A DNA stretch of 64,000 bases. Source: Roridomyces roridus. Its lineage: Eukaryota > Basidiomycota > Agaricomycetes > Agaricales > Mycenaceae. The stretch spans positions 496,001-560,000 of the forward strand of contig JARKIF010000005.1 in NCBI GenBank assembly GCA_029378245.1, given 5' to 3'. Of the stretch, positions 32,901-45,006 are shown piece after piece. The translations under genes and the position numbers were made by a program. Numbering within the stretch: position 1 is the stretch's first letter; each line of letters begins with the position of its first letter. The notes under the pieces were generated by a model, which worked only from the letters and a program-made list of their open reading frames with translations, was not told where the DNA came from and made no database searches.

Positions 32901-35755
32901 TGCTCTCGGGTCGCGACGGCTTCATATTATGATCGCGCATCGTCTTGACCTTGGTAATCTTCTCGTACAACTTGTTGAGGTCATCATCGGGGAGATTGTC
33001 GAGCGCAGGGTCCAAGCCCAGGCGTGCAAACGCGGCTTCCCGCTTTGCAAACGTCCAGTCCACGTCCGCAACCCCATCGTCGGACGATGTCGGAGTGTCA
33101 GGCCGTGTCGCGGGTGAGCCTTCTCCACCCTCGAGATCAGCGGCAATGACACTAAGCTGCAGGTTTGACTTGAGCGTTGCTCGGTCCCGCTGCTTGCGCA
33201 CTGCCTCGGGGTCATTAAATCGAAAGACGTGGTTTTCGCCTAAGAAAGGTTGAGCGAGACGTAAATCGACGGACAGGGAAAGAGACATACCGAGAATAAT
33301 ACGAAAGCCGGATCGCAGCTTGTAGGGCTAGTCATAAAAGGTTATTAAAGATTTGGTTCTAGACGATTGTACGGGTACCTGGCCGGTGGCGATTTGTTTG
33401 CCGTTCAAGAACTACCTGCGAGTCAGAATCTGACTTTTTGACTATGCACGAGGGACATGACGTACCGTGACACTATCGGGCATGCAGTAGATCACAACCT
33501 TGCCATCACTGTTTTCGAAGTAACAGTGCTCTTCCAGGATATTATCACCGCTCAGCCGTATCGCAGCCGGCTTCTCGCTGTCCAGTCGGCCAACCATGGT
33601 CTTGCCCGGCTTGATCTGGTAGATTAAGCATTCACTCATCAGGGGATCTGTGGGGTAAACTCTGAGCGAAGCAGCTAGAAGAGAGGTGCAGATCGCGAAC
33701 CTTCATTCTATGAGTGGGCGCCATCGTCGTCAGCGTTTCAACCCCAGAGAGAGAAATGAAAACGGGGTCTTACAAGATTAACCAAGTGCGGCATCTAATC
33801 GTCTGGTCAATCCTAGGATTCGAGAATGCATTTGGCAAAGTACCCACCCGCTTAGGCGTGTGTACGCCGACCAGATTCTTTTCCACAGTAATCCCGAGCT
33901 CCTCGAGCGCCTTCTCGCGTTCTTTCTGCACCTCCTGCGTCCGCTCCATTTTCTGTTCCCAAGTCTCGTTCAGACTTTGCATCAACTTCTCACTCGACTC
34001 CAATTGGTCCTGGAGCTCAGCCTTGGTGACCGTCTTGATTACCCCCTCGCGTGTCTTGTAGGTGACTTTCTGCTTCTCGGGAGGTACCTTGGGGTCATAG
34101 ACATCCTCCGACGACTCGGCGCTGGAGCCCGTGAAGCGAGCTGGCGCGGGTCAGCATGATCAACGCAGCAGCACTGTAACCCACCTCTGAGCATCTCCAG
34201 CTCTTCTTTGAGCTCGCGCACCAACTTCGCGTTGGGATCCTCGTTCACCACAGCCTTGTTCTTGATCTTCTTGGCCTGATCAGCGTACCGCAGCGTACTG
34301 AGCGTCTCTTCATAGTCGGCGGGCGCGATGGCGGCGATCATGGCCGTCTTGGAATTGCCACCAAGACTGTCCTTCAACAACCACGTCAAAACCTAGGGTC
34401 GGCGATTTAATCAATGTCTCTGTGTCTCAGCGAATCTACAAACGCACCGAGTCGCGATAGGGCACGAAATCGTCCGCCTTCCCCTTCTTCCCCTTTTTGG
34501 TGTCCACCTGGCTAGCCATCGCTAGGGCTGAGATGACCTTTCCAAGTGTCGTGAGCGACTTGTTGATGTTGGCACCTTCCTTGAGTCGCTGGCCGGTAGC
34601 ACCAGTCGAGTTGGCTCGCTCAGAACCCGCAAGATCAACCAGACTAGGCCACCAAGTCAAGGATAATTTCAAAATCGGACTGTGGAACGCACCTGATGCG
34701 CGAGACCTTTTCAGTGTCCATGTTCGAGTCTACATCATGCCGTTTCATGGTCAGGAGGAGGGTGAACACGGCATGGGAGCGAGACGAGGTCTCGTTCATG
34801 TTGGTGGCGGCCACCGTGCGCGCTTTGTTCCCTTCGTCCATGAGATTCATCATCTCGTCATAACTGCTCACAACGAGCTTGGAGAGGTCCTCGACGTACG
34901 GCCCAAGACTCGGGTGCTCGCGAACGCGAAGGTTGCCCGTATTCTTGGGGTTGAGGAGGTCCCGTACCTTCTCATTGTAGATCTGCACGCGAACTGAGTC
35001 TTGGTTTGACGGGGAGATGCACACCACGCACCTCTATATACGACACTTCGACGGTAAAGTTGAGGTTCGCGTCTGCAGCCTTCTTGTCCTCCACGCGGAT
35101 AAACAACTCGGAACAGGTGAGGGGGATGATCCCTTTGTCGGGACCGTCTGCGGCGGGTTCTCAGTTCCAGCGACTGCTTTCAGAAAGGGAAACTCACAGC
35201 CCATCATACTGTGCGCCGTCAGAGTCAAAAATTAGGGTAGTTCCTAGTCCACATACCTGTAGGACTTGCCGGATCCTGGTGTCCCTCGTCAGTGCACGCA
35301 ACCCAAAATACAAATCTACGCGTACCAGTCTGTCCATCTACGCACGGGTAAGTTCTTTGAGGGGAATGGAGAAATGGGCAGACTCACAAGCAAAGATACA
35401 GGCATTGAAGCCGTCAAAGCTGTGGTCCAGGAGTTCCTTCCCAACATCATTGTAGAGGGTCTCTTGAGAGCAGTAGCCAGGCTCGTCGCGTGGTCCGGCG
35501 GACCAGTAGCTCTTGTCGAAGCTGAACGCGATGGTCTTGCGTTCTGTCGCGCGCTTCGAGTCCTGCACAGAGCCAGCCTCGGGCGGGTCAATGAACGTGC
35601 TATTGCCCTCCATACGAATGAGGGGCTTGGCCCCACGGCCGAGCTCTGGGTAGACATGAGGCAGGCCGAATACCGAGCACGCTTCACGTACCGCGAGTGT
35701 TGAGGGGTCTGCATCGCACCACGACCTTGATATTGCCGTCGCCTCCCTCGGGCAT
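29984..35755 (-). CDS. Kinesin-3 motor (Unc104/KIF1 type)
   Basis: Kinesin-3 motors carry vesicles and early endosomes toward microtubule plus ends. The start [19 protein letters not shown] opens the motor domain; the P-loop GQTGSGKSYSMMG is assembled from several exons, one only 12 nt long. Also visible are [15 protein letters not shown] (switch 1), [20 protein letters not shown] (switch 2), [17 protein letters not shown] and [20 protein letters not shown]. After the neck follow a coiled coil, an FHA domain ([36 protein letters not shown]), a KIF1B-like region, a long central region (DUF3694) and, at the end, a PH domain for phosphoinositides: [20 protein letters not shown] to [14 protein letters not shown]. 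This domain order is diagnostic. The length is about 1,650 residues, as usual for the family, and I saw no frame break in the parts checked. The stop is at 29984. Confidence 0.95.
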
Positions 35756-36041
35756 TATAGGCGCTCTAGATTGCGCGCAAAGGATAGAAAGAGCCCCAAA
35801 AAATCACGGTTGTGTGGTACAAGTCAACAATTATGCTTAACAACCGGAAGTCAACAACTTGATTCTGGGCTACGAGGCATACATCGACAAGTACAACATA
35901 GGTGGCCGACGGGAAACCTCGACGTCAGGGCGCGGTAGAGCGGATAAGACTCGCTGTATAAACGCGCAGATCATCCTCCACCCCTCATTGGGTCGTGGCG
36001 CTAATGGCCTGCCTCCAAGCAGAATTTCCCCCAGGCCATGG

Positions 36042-36841
36042 TTACAGCAGGTCAAAGTCATCCAGCTAAAGTACATACATAACGTCAGTTTTATCTCACC
36101 AGAGGCGAAAGAAACGCACCTCATCGTTATACTTCATGATGGTGCGCTTGAGTTTCGAGGTATCGACCCAGGTCACAAAGTCCTCCATGTGCCTGCAAAG
36201 AATTTAGAAGGTGTGGACCCAGATAAACGACCCTACCTGGTCACTAGATATGCAGGATCGGTGACGGTGTCCGGGCCTATGCGGACATGACCCTGCTCGA
36301 TGAACTTGACGGCAGCGCTGACGGTTTCGGCCATTTTGGACATGCACATAAAGACGGCAAGACGACGGCGACAGAATGCAGCAACGGTGAGTTTGTTGTC
36401 CACATCGCTGAGTTTGGCAGCCGCATTCAGGACGCCCATGTCGTAGAGTTTGGATAGCAACTGACCCTCCATGCGGGCGCGAAAGGGGTCCTGAGCCGGG
36501 AGCATGGAGACGCGGTGGGCAAACGAACGCATGGAGCCGCACAATTTGTTGTATCTGAACTGAAAATAAGCTCTCCAGATACATGCCCTGTGGATTGACC
36601 GACTTGTGGTAATCTTCGCGATCTTGAATATGATATCGACGCATAACCTTTATTTCACGGAGATTGGCGTCTTGTTTCCACTGGAAGGTGGTGTTAAAAA
36701 GATTGACTACGTGAAACGAACGGCGTGAAAAATACGTTTAGAAAGTCGACTTTTTTGAGCAATTTTGCTTCATGATGCTTGAGTTTCCTGAGCAAGATGA
36801 GGAGAGGGCAGGGAGGGAGAAAAGGGTACTTGCCTGACCAT
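36042..36841 (-). CDS. IMP3: U3 snoRNP protein Imp3
   Basis: Imp3 binds U3 snoRNA and pre-18S RNA during small-subunit assembly in the nucleolus. The spliced protein is about 180 aa: [19 protein letters not shown], then [19 protein letters not shown] and [17 protein letters not shown]. The S4 RNA-binding domain follows ([56 protein letters not shown]) and the end is [17 protein letters not shown]. The first exon is only 8 nt (36841-36834). Its intron starts GCAAGT, a GC-AG intron, and ends at 36788; this join is needed to restore the strongly conserved first residues. The gene is head to head with the LDB-type gene, 206 bp between starts. Confidence 0.95.
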
Positions 36842-37047
36842 GGCTGAGGTGAGAGGATAGCGATCAGCTTGGCCGCGCTTGGTGTTTACTTGACAAAACC
36901 CCACGCCGCCGTATTGCGACAACCACAAGCGCTGCTCATCGCCGGGTCGCGTCTTCTGGGCCACCGTCTGCTCGTCTCCAGCCACGATTCTCCTCAACAG
37001 CCGAGCCTTTCCTCGCCTTGTCGCCGCCTCTGTAGCATCGTGAATGC

Positions 37048-39850
37048 ATGTCAGCGTCTGGCTCCTACCTGCACACTGAGCCTTCCGACTTCTCTGCCTC
37101 CGACTTGGACCCTTTCATAAACCCCATGATCCGCCAGCAGGCACCTCCAAGCCTCATCGGCTTGAACAATCCCGCCTTCATGCAGTCCCAGCCTGGCGGC
37201 CCACAGCACATGGGCAATCCAAGCGGCCCAAATCCCCCCATGGGCATGCTGCAAGGTGGTCCCGATATGCGTTTTCAGCCAGGACCCCACAATCCGGCCA
37301 TGCCGCGGACGACCATGGGCATGCGTCCGGGTGCGAGAGCCATGAACCCTTCCGGAATGCCCATGGGTCCTCACCCCGGCATGAGCGGTGCGATGGGCTT
37401 TCCTCCCAACATGATGCCTGGGCCCGGCGCGTGGCTTCCAACCCCGTGCCAATGGGCGGTGGCGGGATGCCCCAATCCATGATGATACAGCACCAATTGG
37501 CCCAGCAGCAGCAGCAAGCAGCAGCAGATGCGCATGCAGCAGCAACTCCAAATGCAGCGTCAGCAACACCTGGAAATGACTATGATGAGTCGTGCTCAAC
37601 CAGGCAACCCCCAAAACTCCAACGCCGTCCGGACAAGTTCAGCAGGCCCCCATCTCATGAACAGTCTGTCTCAGCCTGCATCCGTCAATCAGCCTTCCCA
37701 TCCTGCTGGTATGCCCCACAACGGTTTTCCAAATTCTATTCCCCCGCCCCCTCAATCCGCCTCACCCCGAGCTCGCACACCCGTAATGAATATGAATTCG
37801 GGGCCCTCCCAACCTCCTCTCACCCGTGCGCACATGGCTTCCGATGAGATGTTCCCCAATTTTTCACAAAACCAGTATCCGCCACGGCCTATGGCGGCAA
37901 ACGGACCGTTCGCTTTCGGTACTTCGCCCACACCTCCAATCAACCTCCCGGACTCGTTTTCTCCGTCCGTGGGCACCTCCGCCCGCCCTGGGGCATTTCC
38001 GCCCACACCTGCTCAGCAGCTTTCGATGCAGCAGCACGGAGGCGCACCGGATAATGCTGGTTATCCTTTCAATGGCATGCCGCCACGCCCATTGTCTAAT
38101 AACCAACACCATGGTATGCCTCCCCAGCATACGTCTCCTCCACAACAACCCTCGCAGCACCATTCCCCGCACCATTCCGACCCTTTACATCCGCCACGTC
38201 CACAATCCCAACCTCAATCCCAGCCTCCTGGTCGACCGTTATCCAGTACGGGTCCATCTCACACGCCGCGGCCAGCCCAACCACCCGGGTTGCCAAGCAA
38301 TCCAGGACTCCTTCCACCGGGCCGTCTGCCACCGCCACAGCCTCCCTCTCAGAACCTGCGCCCTCAGAGCTCGGGTTCGTCACATCAACCGATTGCGCCA
38401 CGACCTCCTCCACCGACGCAACAGACTCCTCAAACAGCGAGTTCCGAGGGCACTCTACTCTCGGCGTCGGCGTCGGCTTCACCGCCCGAGCTGCCGACAA
38501 CTATAACCCGGCAACCACAATCGAATGCGCATTCGATTGGTTATGGGCAGGGACTGGTTCGCGTGATGCAGTTCAGCGGATTGCTCAGCTGTGACACGGC
38601 CCAGGTACAGGCGAGTCCCATTTTGCCAAGTCTCGCGATTTGCTCACCTGTCTGCAGAGCCAAAAGTTGCGTCTCTCGTATTGGGACACGCTCATACGAG
38701 AGTACTTCACGCCGAAGGCGATTATGAAGCTTACTCTGTGGCGGGATAGTATGAAAAATGAAGCCAAACCTTTTGGTGCGTCCCATGTTGTTTGCCTTGC
38801 AAGCCTATACTAAGAGTCGCACAGAAATTGGTGTTCCTATTCTCCCGCGATTCTTTCTCGTGACAACCCAGTCTGGTGTCAAATCGATGTCACTGACGCT
38901 CGACGGTGCACGGGAGCGACTCTATGCTCCAGGCCACGCGATTGTCGAGTGCGTTACTGCGGTATGGACATACCGATACAACAACGGACACATTGTCACC
39001 CTCCGTGGCCCTTTAACCGTGCGCCTCGTTATCTGTTCCCCCACACCACACACCCAACAAGCCAACGGTGGCCCATCATACGTCCTCAAATTTGATGACT
39101 TTGAGTTTGATGCCCATATGCACGACAAGTACATTGCGCTCGAATCCATTTCAGGCCAGCGCAAACCAGATGAACCGCCGCCGGCGAACGGAGTGGGCGG
39201 AGTGGGCGATGAGGACAAGAAGTGGGAAGAGCCCAGGCTCTTGATCGAGAACGGATCAATACCCGGCGAGCCGGTGAACGCGTTTGGTATTCCACAAGCA
39301 ACAATGCGGTGTTTGGAGGTGAGCCCTTTTCTTTGCCAGTTGGCAACTCGATCTTGACCGCCTGCAGTTGGCGGAGAGTGTAGGGCAGATGGCAGATTTA
39401 ATATCGTTTGCGAAGGATCAAGAGGTTGGGCCCCTATCTGCTCTCAAGACCTTTGCGGACAAGATTCGTGAGGAGCAGCCCCAGCTCATGCTGAACAACG
39501 GATTTGGCACGACCAACTTCTTTCCAGTGCAGGGCAACACCTTGTATTCAAGTGCGCCCCCGTCGGTGACGAACCCTACTTCCACACAGCCCTCCTCCTC
39601 GATGAGCTCTCCCCAAAACGCGCCATCCTCCGCACAGAATTCGCCGCAGAAGCAGCACAAGACCATCCCCAAAACCCCTGTTGCCTCGGCATCAACACCG
39701 ACAGGCAGCACGAGCAATAACACGCCCGCGCTCGCCAACGCTACGCTCAAGCGCAAAGCTGGGTCTGCCGAGACGGGGCCAGCTGCTGCCGCTGAGCCTC
39801 CGACCAAGCGAACTTCCCGACGGCGGCGGCCAACGGGTGGCGGGGGATGA
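37048..39850 (+). CDS. LIM-domain-binding / SEUSS-type transcription coactivator
   Basis: The conserved core (about 38,650-39,450) reads KLRLSYWDTLIREYFTPKAI, LTLWRDSMKNEAKPFEIGVP, ILPRFFLVTTQSGVKSMSLT, YVLKFDDFEFDAHMHDKYI and GIPQATMRCLELAESVGQM. This is the LDB1/SEUSS dimerisation domain; fungal members act with partner transcription factors in adhesion and development. The N-terminal 500 residues are low-complexity (Pro, Gln, Met, Ser), including a short poly-Gln stretch, and the C-terminus is Ser/Thr/Pro-rich with a basic end, KRTSRRRRPTGGGG, which may direct it to the nucleus. The reading frame changes at about 37,431 and again in the CAG-rich tract near 37,517; both look like single-base errors. 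Start MSASGSYLHTEPSDF at 37048. Two or three short introns interrupt the core. Confidence 0.88.
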
Positions 39851-40071
39851 CTTGCTTCGCTGATGTTTTGCTGTGTTTGTGCTGCTACCTATATTCTTGT
39901 TACTTCTGGTTTTCTGCTGCTGACCTTACTTTAGATTGTATCCTACGCTATCTCTACATGGATTTATTTCCCTCTCTGTGTTTATCCAACGGACTATTTA
40001 TCGTGTACTTGTATTCTACTCGATTTCTTTCAACATTTGATCGCACGCGTTCTTTGTTCGGAGTCATCACC

Positions 40072-42407
40072 ATGTCGGAAGAGTCCACCAAACCATATCC
40101 CTGGGATATGCGCTACAGCGGCGCAGACCCCGGGGAAAAGCATTGGTTCTCAGAGGAAATACTTTCCAAAGGGATCGCAATACCTGATTTTGCCGCTGAA
40201 CGTGAAAAATATGGACCGGAGGATTGGAGCGAACAAATGGAATCTTCATATGCTCGAGCTTCCCTTGAGGAGCTGCGTTCTGGTCGGAATAGCGCAAAGC
40301 CAACATGGATATTCCCCTCACCATTTATTCCCTACGCTCGTGGATATCGAGATGAAGATATGTCCTGGGGCCCTCCTCCTCGCACGGTCAGAATCCCCTT
40401 TTCGTCTTCCAAGTTGTTTCGACCCGGATACATACAGTTGGCGGAATTGCGCATGTACGGCCTTTCCTGGGCGATTCGCAGCAAACCCGACTGGCAAAAG
40501 AAAATCACTGATGAATCGATCTTGGAAAAGTGGCGACGCGAGGCTCTCGAACAGCAAGCGAATGTGCCGGACGAGAAGAAGCTGACATCGAACATGGTGG
40601 GCGCCAACTAGTCAAGGGATCTTGGTTTTAAAAGACGAATCTAGGTCAATTATGTGCTCACCGAGCTGGCAGCGTATTCTAGGCTCTCGGACCCAGAATC
40701 GGGCATCGAGGTATTGGACCGCTAAACGCCTGTGGTCGTCGCTCACAGCTCCTCAGATCGGTCCCTTTGACGCCATATGGTATTCGGATCGTCTAATTTC
40801 AGCTCAAGTCTCTCAGCATTTGCGGGGAGCACTTCTTGAAATCGAGAACGTGCCAGATGAGCTGAAAGATTGGCATCCCCGGTCCAATCGGCAAGTCCTG
40901 GATCTGGTACACCCGTCTCTCTATCCAGTCCTCTACAATCGTACACGTTCAGTCCAGGGGGCTCTCGTGCAGCCTCCTGCCATTCCCCATCATACTAGCA
41001 ACCAGTCAATTTCCGAACAATTCTGCTGGTTGCCCTCTGACTTCAGCGTCGGCACGGATGGCTCTGTCAAGCTGATCTCGCCCTATATCAACAACCTCCA
41101 TCCGAGACACACTGCCCTCTATGGACTCGTAGAAACCGTCATTTCTTCCTTCGTGCCTCTATTTGAGCGCGTGCTGAGCCAGGTGAACGGTCAGGAAAAG
41201 GACCTTTTGCTGGATGTTACTCCGGGGTCGGGTCGTATCAAACCCACTCGCGCTCACGGTCATTGGCCACCCGGATATGGCATCATGAAATGGATGGGCA
41301 TCGCCGTCGGTTGCATCTGGAAAGATGGGGAACCATCCCCTCCGAATATCGCTAGGATGAGTGATAGGGAGTACGAGGAATTTCTCGATGCAGCCCCTAA
41401 GCGCTTCCCCGACGCATATCCTGTTTACACGGGAGAGCTTGAACGAGAAATTGCCCCATATTCTCTTCGAGACAAGAATATTCAATGCATCATCAAGTTT
41501 GCGAATATACACCTGACGGTGGAAGACGGCGAGTATAAAGGAGGGAGTTGGCACGTAGAAGGTATGTCTTTCTGAGACTCAAAACAAACCCGTTTACTCA
41601 CTACCCAAAGGAATGGTCAATGAACAGATCGTTGCATCTGGAATCTATGTGTGTCCACGCGTTCTTTTCATGCCAAACCACTAAGTCTGCGGTAGTACTA
41701 CGACGAAGACAATATCACTGAATCTCAGCTGTCTTTCCGCGTTACAACGGGTAGGCTCCGCAGCTCCAGAGATACAGAGATCCTCATGCACTTACAAGCT
41801 CCTCCGACTTATCACGGGCAAGACGATGAACTGTGTATGCAGCTGTTGTACGGGATGAAAAGGTTTGTTCATGATGCTACATGTCGGAAACATCATCTGA
41901 GCTTGACCGTACAGGGATAAACGTTGTGTCCAGGATCTCGGTTCAATTGTGAAGCGCATGTTGTCTCTTTCCGTGATCTCACACTGACCGTCTCCGCAGC
42001 CGACGAAACAAGGTCGGGCGCTTGCGTGGCCCAACATTTACTAGCACCGTGTCTCGCCTTTCCGGCTGCTCGACCCTACGAAACCGGGGCATCGCAAGAT
42101 CATGGCGATATTCCTCGTTGATCCTTCCATCCAACCGATCCCATCTGCCACGAATGTCCCGCCGCAGCAAGCAGAATGGGTCTTTGAAGCACTGGAGGAG
42201 GCTCGGGCTGACCCTGCATCGCTTGTCTCGCGCCTGCCGCCTGAGCTCACCGAGCTAATATTCGAACATGCATGCGATGGGGAGGAATTCCTTCTTCGGA
42301 AGGAGGATGCTGAAGAGTATAGGCTGACGTTGATGGAGGAGCGCACAGTTTATACTGAGCACAACGGCACTGACCCGGAATTTGCCTGGAATATGTGCGA
42401 ACATTGA
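40072..42407 (+). CDS. DUF4246-family protein, copy A, premature stop near the end
   Basis: Copy A of a tandem pair. The start is MSEESTKPYPWDMRYSGADP. Conserved blocks are LAELRMYGLSWAIRSKPDWQ, GPFDAIWYSDRLISAQVSQH, DWHPRSNRQVLDLVHPSLYP, FCWLPSDF, LISPYINNLHPRHTALYGLV, FANIHLTVEDGEYKGGSWHV and ASGIYYYDEDNITESQLSFR. The GGSWHVEG and YYYDEDN parts resemble an oxygenase-like core, but the activity is unknown to me. At 42042-42044 the frame hits TAG where copy B has CAG in the same context (NIYQHRVSPF). The C-terminal 120 residues beyond (RKIMAIFLVDPSIQPIPSAT to EFAWNMCEH, stop at 42407) stay open. The stop is a substitution, not an indel, so it may be genuine. As a result the expressed protein would be shortened. 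At least six introns interrupt the gene. Confidence 0.8.
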
Positions 42408-42474
42408 TCTTGTCATTTGATGTTGATTTGTACTTGTTATTCTTGTCCCAAACAGCCCCTAATTCCAAAGTTCC

Positions 42475-44797
42475 ATGAATGCCACACCCAGCGAAGAAAA
42501 GCCTTATCCCTGGGATGAGGAATATCCAGATCCTGACTCCGGGGAAAAGACATATCTCTCGCAGCGCTTGATCTCCGAAGGAATTGCTATTCCAGATTTC
42601 GCTGGTGAACGCGTCAAGTACGGCCCCACGGACTGGAGTCAGGAGCGCGAAATCCAATGGGCAAAAACGACAGCCCGAGAGCTGCTCATAGATTTCAGAG
42701 ATTACCAAAAGCCAACATGGACTTTCCCTCTCCTTTCATTCCTTATGGCGTTCAAACGGAGCAGCGCGACCCTGAAATGTCTTGGGGTCCTCCGCCGCGA
42801 ACAGTGAGTAGTCGAGTCTCCTTTGCATCTCGTGCTGACCACACCGCAGTTGGCGGAACTGCGCATGTACGGTCTCTCATGGGCCATACGTAGCAAACCT
42901 GAGTGGCAGAGAAAAATCACTGATGCCACTATCATGGAAAAATGGCGCCAAGAAGCCCTCGACCAGCAGGAGAATACGCCTGTCGAGCAGAAGATGACGC
43001 CAAAAATGGTCAGAGCAAATATCGAGGCGGAGTCATCCCTTCTAACCAAACTCCAGATAAATTTCGTTTTGACCGAGCTCGAAGCGTATGCCCGGCTCTC
43101 AGACCCGGTATTGGGCATTGAGGTATGGAAGTCGATTTGGATATCAAATCGTCTTACAGTTCCTCAGAGCGGACCTTTTGACGCCATATGGTACTCGGAC
43201 CGTCTTATTCCAATGCAAGTATCACAACGTTTACGAGAAGCAATCATCGAACTCGAGGATGTTCCGGAAGAGTTGAAGGACTGGCATCCTCGCTCCAACC
43301 GCCAAGTCCTAGATCTCGTGCACCCCTCTCTCTATCCAGTCCTTTACGGTCGCACACTCTTGTCCTCGGGGAGCCCCGTGCAACCTCCTGCAGCTTTACC
43401 CGATTTCGCTGCCGAACATTCCCTGTCCACACGATTTTGCTGGCTACCTTCCGACTTTCGTATCGATTCTGACGGTACTGCCAAACTGATCTCGCCATAC
43501 ATCAACAACCTGCATCCGAAGCACACTTGCCTCTATCAGCTCGTGGAAAGCATCGTATCCTCGTTTGTTCCTCTTTTCGAACGCGTCCTGAGTGAGATCA
43601 ACGGCCAGGACAAGGATCTCCTCCGCGACGTTACCCCTGGATCGGGTCGCATAAAACCTACTCGTGGTCACGGTAGTTGGCCCCGGGGAGGCTACAGTTG
43701 GAAGTTCCAGGGCATCTCTGTGGGATATATCTGGTCGGGCCCCGCCCAGCCTTACCCTGAAAACCTCGATTCTAATCCCGATTGGGAGAGTATATCGAGA
43801 ATTCCAGATGGCAGCTCCCAAGGTCTTACCCGAGGCTTTTGAACAGTACACTGGCGAACTTGAGAAACAAATTGCGCCATACCCTCTGCGAGGCAAGACC
43901 ATTCAGTGCATTGTCAAGTTTGCAAACATTCATCTGACGGTGGACGATCCCGAGTACAAAGGAGGGAGCTGGCACGTCGAAGGTGCGCATTGGTCTGGAA
44001 CTTCTGGCCTGCTGACGAGCTGCCAGGAATGATCAATGAGCGGATTGTTGCTTCCGGCATATATGTATATCTCAACCTCTTGCCTGGATATTTCCTCACG
44101 CTCCGGTAGTACTATGATGAAGACAACATCACCGAATCTCGTCTGGCTTTCCGCATGACTACAGGTGAATTCCCCAGCTCCACAGATACAGAAATCCTGA
44201 ATATCTCAAGCTCCGCCGGTTTATCATCTTCAGGATGACGAGCTGTGCATGGAACTACTGTACGGACTAGCCGGGTGCGTCAGAGTACCTTCGCCCTCCA
44301 GTTTTAGTGATCGCGGTACAGGTCAGGACGTTGTATGCAAGACATTGGCTCGATCGTAAGCGCTCAAACTTGCATTCAAATCCGACTGACAATGCGAACA
44401 GCCAACGAAACAAGGTCGTGCGCTGGCGTGGCCCAATATTTACCAGCACCGTGTCTCGCCTTTCAGGTTGCTCGATCCTACGAAAGCGGGGCACCGGAAG
44501 ATCATGGCAATATTTCTCGTCGATCCTTCTATTGAACCGATGCCATCTGCAACGAATATCCCATCGCAGCAAGCAGAGTGGATTTTCGATGCGCTGGAGG
44601 ACGCCCGCTGGAATTCGAATTCCCTCGTCTCTCGCCTCCCGCCCGAACTTGTTCAGATGATATCTGAGCACGCCTGTGAGGGTACTGTCTCTCGGCAGGA
44701 AGCTGAAGAATACAGATTGGAATTGATGGAGGAGCGCACGGTTTACACCGAGCATGGTGATGATTGGGAATACACCTGGAACATGTGCGAGCATTAA
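42475..44797 (+). CDS. DUF4246-family protein, copy B
   Basis: Copy B starts 67 bp after the end of copy A and follows it closely in sequence and exon layout: KPYPWDEEYPDPDSGEK at the start, the same LAELRMYGLSWAIRSKPEWQ, GPFDAIWYSDRLIPMQVSQR, DWHPRSNRQVLDLVHPSLYP and YKGGSWHVEG blocks, and EYTWNMCEH at the end. It keeps glutamine where copy A has a stop. The frame must change near 42,732 (a C missing from a C run), near 43,797 and near 44,195 to follow copy A. These are single-base differences and may be errors or real damage. If the indels are errors, copy B is the intact member of the pair; the intergenic gap is too short for much beyond a 3' end and a promoter. Confidence 0.8.
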
Positions 44798-45006
44798 TGA
44801 GTATCCGACGTCCGCCCTTTCGGAAACATTCGCCGTAGTCGAATTTAAATATGGCGTATAGATGTATGCCCAGTCAGGTCCATTCAGTAACTGTTGGATT
44901 GTTGAATGGGAGATCGGCACAAGGTTGTGGATGCGGCAACGGCGGTGATCGAAGTGAACTGACAGCTACATTCTCACCCGTAGTTTGGGGTCTATACTGG
45001 ACCGTC

